A DNA stretch of 64,000 nucleotides from JAISGQ01 sp045604155 (GTDB lineage: Bacteria > Bacillota > Clostridia > Oscillospirales > Acutalibacteraceae), in contig JAZUNN010000046.1 in the NCBI GenBank assembly GCA_045604155.1, forward strand, positions 13,288-77,287. Reading direction: 5' to 3'. Below are positions 60,920-64,000 of this stretch, piece after piece; within the stretch, counting starts at the first letter, position 1; each line of letters opens with the position of its first letter. The translations under genes were made by a program, and so were the position numbers. The notes under the pieces are model-generated. The model worked only from the letters and a program-made list of their open reading frames with translations, was not told the origin of the DNA and ran no database searches.

Positions 60920-61564
60920 TCAGCGCTTACGTCTGTGATTTTTCTCTATATTTACCTTCCAGCTTTCAGATATGGGCGCACTGGCTCTCATGCAGCAGAC
61001 AACATCATTGAGGGTATTGAAGTTTTCCTCTATTCCCTCACTGTCATTGGTGAAAGTCACCGCTCTGTTCTCACCGATGCCGACTCGTGATGCAGTGGAC
61101 ACGGCATCTATATTGGCTCCGAGGAACAGAAATTCCCAGCCGTATTTCTCCTTCTGCCGCTCGATAAGCATTTTCACCTTATCGTAGTCGTAACGATGGC
61201 TTGCATTTTCCATTCCGTCTGTTGTGATTACGAACATGGTGTGTTCGGGAACATCTTCTTCCCTTGCATATTTATGCACGTTTCCGATGTGCTTTACCGC
61301 ATCTCCGATTGCATCAAGCAGTGCGGTGCAGCCTCGCACCGTGTACTCCTTATCGGTAAGCGGGCTGATCTTTTCAAGAGATACTCTGTCGTGAATCACT
61401 TCGCTTACATTGTCAAAAATCACTGTGGATACATAGCACTCGCCCTGAAGCTTCTTCTGCTTTTCGATCATTGCATTGAAGCCTCCGATGGTATCACTCT
61501 CAAGTCCAGCCATGGAGCCGCTTCTGTCAAGGATGAATACAAATTCTGTAAGATTCTTTTTCAT
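60920..61564 (-). CDS. vWA-domain protein (TerY-like)
   Basis: 214 aa, a single soluble von Willebrand A domain. The MIDAS metal site is complete: DRSGSM near residue 13, Thr in GCTALLDAIG, Asp in TTDGMEN. It has no signal peptide, so it is cytosolic. TerY-type vWA proteins work with a PP2C phosphatase and a kinase in stress-response triads, and both are encoded next door. GGAGG precedes the ATG. Confidence 0.88.
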   Translation of the reverse strand: MKKNLTEFVFILDRSGSMAGLESDTIGGFNAMIEKQKKLQGECYVSTVIFDNVSEVIHDRVSLEKISPLTDKEYTVRGCTALLDAIGDAVKHIGNVHKYAREEDVPEHTMFVITTDGMENASHRYDYDKVKMLIERQKEKYGWEFLFLGANIDAVSTASRVGIGENRAVTFTNDSEGIEENFNTLNDVVCCMRASAPISESWKVNIEKNHRRKR

Positions 61565-61642
61565 ATTTTTTACCTCCGATTTGTTTTATGTCTGTATTAT
61601 ATCGGAAGTAATTATACTTTTGGTCGCCTGACAAGCGACATA

Positions 61643-62626
61643 TTATGCACCGAGAAGACTCTGGTCGAATTTGAACAATGCTTCGTTTATTTCAAATATA
61701 TCGTAGTTGCCGTTAATAATAAAGTACTCTATGATCAGATCAAAATAATTTGAATGTGACAGTGCAAAACCTGCTTTTTCAAGCATTTCCTTTGTGTCAT
61801 CAAGACTGAGTTCCAGCGCTATGGCAAAAGCAACAACTGTAGGCTTGCTTGGTTTATAATGTATGTCGCTTCGTATTTTTGAAAACAGTTTCCGGCTTAT
61901 ATTTGCCTTTTTATAGCATTCGGAATCCTTCATTCCTTTTTCGTCTATCTTGCGAAGAAGCATCTGTGAGAAGCTTTCGTCAAGCTTTCCTACAAAATCG
62001 TTCAGATTCATCGGAGCTGACATGCACGAAAGCATCGGAGGCGGTGCACATTCCTTTGAAGCAATACGGTTGAAGAGACGTCTTTCCTCTATGAATCTGT
62101 CTGCATAATTATCGTCAATATATGCCTTTATATCAGAAAACAGTCTGCCGCTTATTTCAAATGCTGCCTTGTCAAAGACAACTATATAGACGAGCATTTC
62201 ATGATTTAACAGAAATTCTGCGATGGTTTCTGTTGCCACCTTCAGTGCCTGCGCTTTAGGATAGCCGAAAATCCCTGATGAGATAAGAGGAAATGCTATA
62301 CTTTCGCATTTTTTGCTGTATGCCTTCTCAAGTGAATTGCGGTAGCATGATCTGAGAAGTTTTTCTTCTCCATACTCTCCGCCCTGCCAAACGGGACCTA
62401 CAGTATGTATTATATATCTGCAGGGCATATTGTATCCTTTTGTTATTTTAGCTTCACCTGTTTTGCAGCCGCCCAGCTTTCTGCATTCTTCATCCAGACC
62501 ATGTCCTGCTGCACCGAAAATTGCTCCGCAGACACCGCCGCCTCTTTCGAGCCTTTCATTAGCCGCATTGACAACCGCATCAACATTGAGTTTTGTTATA
62601 TCTGCACGTATTATCTGAACAGGCAT
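61643..62626 (-). CDS. Macro-domain protein with C-terminal HTH-like domain
   Basis: 327 aa. Residues 1-~165 form a macro domain (VDAVVNAANERLERGGGVCGAIF, HTVGPVW, SSGIFGYPK), which binds or hydrolyses ADP-ribose adducts. After a linker, residues ~215-327 carry the HTH-like domain shared with the proteins at 38455 and 57883. GGAGGG precedes the ATG. It heads the run macro-vWA-YcxB. Possible roles are removing ADP-ribose from a partner or sensing an ADP-ribose signal. Confidence 0.88.
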   Translation of the reverse strand: MPVQIIRADITKLNVDAVVNAANERLERGGGVCGAIFGAAGHGLDEECRKLGGCKTGEAKITKGYNMPCRYIIHTVGPVWQGGEYGEEKLLRSCYRNSLEKAYSKKCESIAFPLISSGIFGYPKAQALKVATETIAEFLLNHEMLVYIVVFDKAAFEISGRLFSDIKAYIDDNYADRFIEERRLFNRIASKECAPPPMLSCMSAPMNLNDFVGKLDESFSQMLLRKIDEKGMKDSECYKKANISRKLFSKIRSDIHYKPSKPTVVAFAIALELSLDDTKEMLEKAGFALSHSNYFDLIIEYFIINGNYDIFEINEALFKFDQSLLGA

Positions 62627-62654
62627 TTTATCCCCTCCTATATCATTGTACAGT

Positions 62655-62683
62655 ATTTTATCACATTCATATTAAAAAGTTAA
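62655..62683 (-). promoter_or_regulatory. Promoter of the macro-vWA operon
   Basis: Minus strand TTAACT (62683-62678), 17-base spacer, TAAAAT (62660-62655), 30 bases upstream of the macro-domain start. Confidence 0.55.
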
Positions 62684-62706
62684 GCCCTCTGCAATGCAGA
62701 GAGCCT
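62681..62706 (-). terminator. Terminator of cotJ operon
   Basis: AGGCTCTCTGC and GCAGAGGGCTT arms with a tiny loop, then a T-rich run on the minus strand. Confidence 0.75.
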
Positions 62707-62716
62707 AACCGGGTAA

Positions 62717-63328
62717 TTATTTCTTTTTCCAGCCGCAATCAAAGCCGGGATTGAAGGCATAGAAATTCTTTTCGCCCAAAGAATCCTTTGCCCGTTCAAG
62801 TGCTTCGCCGAAACGCTGGAAGTGCACAATCTCACGCTGTCTGAGGAACCTGATAGGATCAAGCACATCGGGATCATCCACCAGACGAAGGATATTGTCA
62901 TAAGTTGTGCGAGCCTTCTGCTCTGCTGCGAGGTCTTCGTGCAGGTCGGTTATTGCATCGCCCTTGCTCTGGATGGTTGCTGCCGTCCAGGGCATACCAC
63001 TTGCAGCCTGGGGATATACTCCCGTTGTGTGATCAACAAAATAAGTGTCAAAACCCTGACGCTTGATCTCATCCACGGAAAGACCTTTTGTAAGCTGATA
63101 CACGATTGCACTTACAATTTCGAGGTGTGCAAGCTCTTCTGTACCTATATCCGTCAGAAGTCCTGCCGCTTCTTTCCAGGGCATGGTATATCTCTGGCTG
63201 AGGTAGCGCATACTTGCGCCAAGCTCTCCGTCAGGGCCGCCGTACTGAGTGATAATAACCTTTGCAGCTGCTGCATTGGGAGTCTTTATTTTAACCGGAT
63301 ACTGAAGTCTTTTTTCGTAACTCCACAT
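62717..63328 (-). CDS. cotJC: Spore coat protein CotJC (manganese-catalase-like)
   Basis: 203 aa. Ferritin-like four-helix fold with the Mn-catalase ligand pattern (TDIGTEELAHLEIV and LAAEQKARTTYDNIL, then QREIVHFQRFGEAL) and the usual start MWSYEKRLQYPV. It is deposited in the inner coat of the spore and may remove peroxide. It is last in the cotJABC operon, 3 bases after cotJB. Confidence 0.94.
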   Translation of the reverse strand: MWSYEKRLQYPVKIKTPNAAAAKVIITQYGGPDGELGASMRYLSQRYTMPWKEAAGLLTDIGTEELAHLEIVSAIVYQLTKGLSVDEIKRQGFDTYFVDHTTGVYPQAASGMPWTAATIQSKGDAITDLHEDLAAEQKARTTYDNILRLVDDPDVLDPIRFLRQREIVHFQRFGEALERAKDSLGEKNFYAFNPGFDCGWKKK

Positions 63329-63331
63329 AGC

Positions 63332-63583
63332 TTATACCTCTCTTTCCCATGGCCAGGGCTGCTGCACCCAATTCCATGCGGTTGTTCCGCCTGCGTTATA
63401 GAAATTCACAGGTCCTATGCAGGCTTCGTACTTTTTGATTACTTCATCTCTTCTGCAGCGAAGCTCGTTATAGTTTTTAAGTGCTTCAAGGCAGTCGGGA
63501 TGAGTATCAAGAAAAAGGCGCAGGTCATCAAGAGCAAAACTCAGCTGCGCAAGTTCTTTTTTTATCATTTTTCTATCTTCCAC
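63332..63583 (-). CDS. cotJB: Spore coat protein CotJB
   Basis: 83 aa from a GTG at 63583, which has AGGGGG eight bases upstream and overlaps the cotJA end; the ATG five codons later is the alternative. The sequence LSFALDDLRLFLDTHPDC and WNWVQQPWPWE is typical CotJB. It is required with CotJA and CotJC for coat assembly in Bacillus. Confidence 0.92.
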   Translation of the reverse strand: MEDRKMIKKELAQLSFALDDLRLFLDTHPDCLEALKNYNELRCRRDEVIKKYEACIGPVNFYNAGGTTAWNWVQQPWPWEREV

Positions 63584-63740
63584 AGTTATACCCCCTGTAT
63601 GCGCAGAAAGGCATATCGAGCGCTTTGAAGACTGTTCCTCGCTCGAGTGCTGTTTCGATGTTGTAAAGATGCTCGTAGCACTGAATGGGCACACTTGCAA
63701 TAGCCAGCTGCATCTGTACTTTTTCGCAATTCTTTTCCAT
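63573..63740 (-). CDS. cotJA: Spore coat protein CotJA
   Basis: 55 aa. The core (ASVPIQCYEHLYNIETALERGTVF is split here as ASVPIQCYEHLYNI and ALERGTVFKALDMPF) is typical of CotJA. ATG at 63740 has AAGGAG upstream. It heads the operon. In Bacillus the operon is transcribed in the mother cell by sigma-E; a CATAGTAT at the expected place here is only suggestive. Confidence 0.88.
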   Translation of the reverse strand: MEKNCEKVQMQLAIASVPIQCYEHLYNIETALERGTVFKALDMPFCAYRGYNCGR

Positions 63741-63787
63741 TTTGCTTCTCCTTTCTGATTCTGAGGTCTCCCTCTGTTTCATACTAT

Positions 63788-63826
63788 GACGCAATGCCGC
63801 AATAAGTGAAAAACTTATTTTGCGTC
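63788..63826. promoter_or_regulatory. Inverted repeat in the cotJ promoter region
   Basis: GACGCAA and TTGCGTC outer arms with AATAAGT and ACTTATT inner arms make a bulged hairpin just upstream of the presumed cotJ promoter. It may be an operator for a sporulation regulator. It has no U run, so it is not a terminator. Confidence 0.45.
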
Positions 63827-63872
63827 AATCAGTATTATGTCGCATAATCAGAAAAAAACACAAAAATAAATA

Positions 63873-63897
63873 TCCCCCGGTAAAACCGGGGGTTTTT
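63873..63897. terminator. GC-rich terminator
   Basis: ATCCCCCGG, TAAAA, CCGGGGGTTTTT: a compact rho-independent terminator ending the minus-strand gene that enters from the right edge. Confidence 0.85.
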
Positions 63898-63930
63898 CAC
63901 ATGCGGGCGAAGCCCTCTATTCCTCGCGGA

Positions 63931-63944
63931 ACGCGTTAACGCGT
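63931..63944. other. Perfect 14-bp palindrome
   Basis: ACGCGTTAACGCGT, in a GC-rich stretch between the terminator and the tail of the edge gene. No clear role. Confidence 0.5.
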
Positions 63945-63970
63945 AATTACGGTCTGCCAGCCGCGTAAGT

Positions 63971-64000
63971 TTACTTGCGTTTCTTAAATGTATCTACTCC
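63971..64000 (-). CDS. C-terminal tail of an unidentified gene (cut by window edge)
   Basis: The minus strand reads GVDTFKKRK then TAA. The lysine-rich ending and the terminator 70 bases further suggest a real 3' end, but nine codons are too few to name it. Confidence 0.3.
   Translation of the reverse strand, partial: GVDTFKKRK

Overview
The window looks like the chromosome of a spore-forming, gut-type Clostridia bacterium, probably Oscillospiraceae or Ruminococcus-like. Genes carry strong GGAGG-type ribosome sites. Several promoters are textbook sigma-A pairs with 17-nt spacers. The window holds a cotJABC spore-coat operon, two BlaI/BlaR1-type sensor pairs, YfhO, an ammonia-dependent asparagine synthetase (AsnA), a Bacillus-type PurF and a gut-style glucuronide cluster. 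The genus is inferred from gene style only.

Layout. 1-4.9 kb: an OGG1-like glycosylase cut by the window edge, mnmA and a YfhO membrane protein. 4.9-10.6 kb: two membrane proteins on the minus strand and two lipoproteins on the plus strand. 10.7-18.2 kb: a YifB/ComM ATPase, then a nitrogen and purine cluster (glnA, dapF, asnA, purF, guaA). GuaA is the ATP-pyrophosphatase subunit only, with no glutaminase domain.

18.2-31.4 kb is an accessory island directly downstream of guaA. Near-identical ~60-bp sequences, each running into a terminator hairpin, lie at both ends (18202-18261 and 31337-31396). Nearest guaA is a Tn7-like transposition module: a set of TTTTTGGG repeats, a short TnsA, a DDE transposase (TnsB), a TnsC ATPase, TniQ, and a serine resolvase broken by a frameshift. 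Behind it lie two XRE repressors facing a SLOG-family gene, a BlaI/BlaR1 pair with a DUF2079 membrane protein that has its own BlaI-like operator, a metallophosphoesterase and an EF-hand-bearing membrane protein.

31.4-39.2 kb: uncharacterised genes, a methyltransferase, an XRE regulator with an ABC exporter, and a SAM-I riboswitch with a terminator in front of an unknown 116-aa gene. 39.3-41.8 kb: an ArsR-type operon with a YraQ/ArsP permease, a cysteine-rich thioredoxin and a truncated arsC. 41.8-49.7 kb: a GH2 glycosidase, a GPH sugar carrier with a long PAEE repeat tail, an AraC regulator, uxuA and an SDR oxidoreductase, which together suggest glucuronide use. 49.7-53.4 kb: a heterodimeric ABC exporter. 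53.5-55.5 kb: a second BlaI/BlaR1 pair whose sensor ends in a CAP domain.

56.4-62.6 kb: a phosphosignalling set (Ser/Thr kinase, HTH-like partner, PP2C phosphatase, YcxB-like protein, vWA protein, macro-domain protein) resembling TerY-type kinase/phosphatase/vWA triads. 62.7-63.8 kb: cotJABC. The last bases hold a terminator, a perfect palindrome and the tail of a minus-strand gene that I cannot identify.
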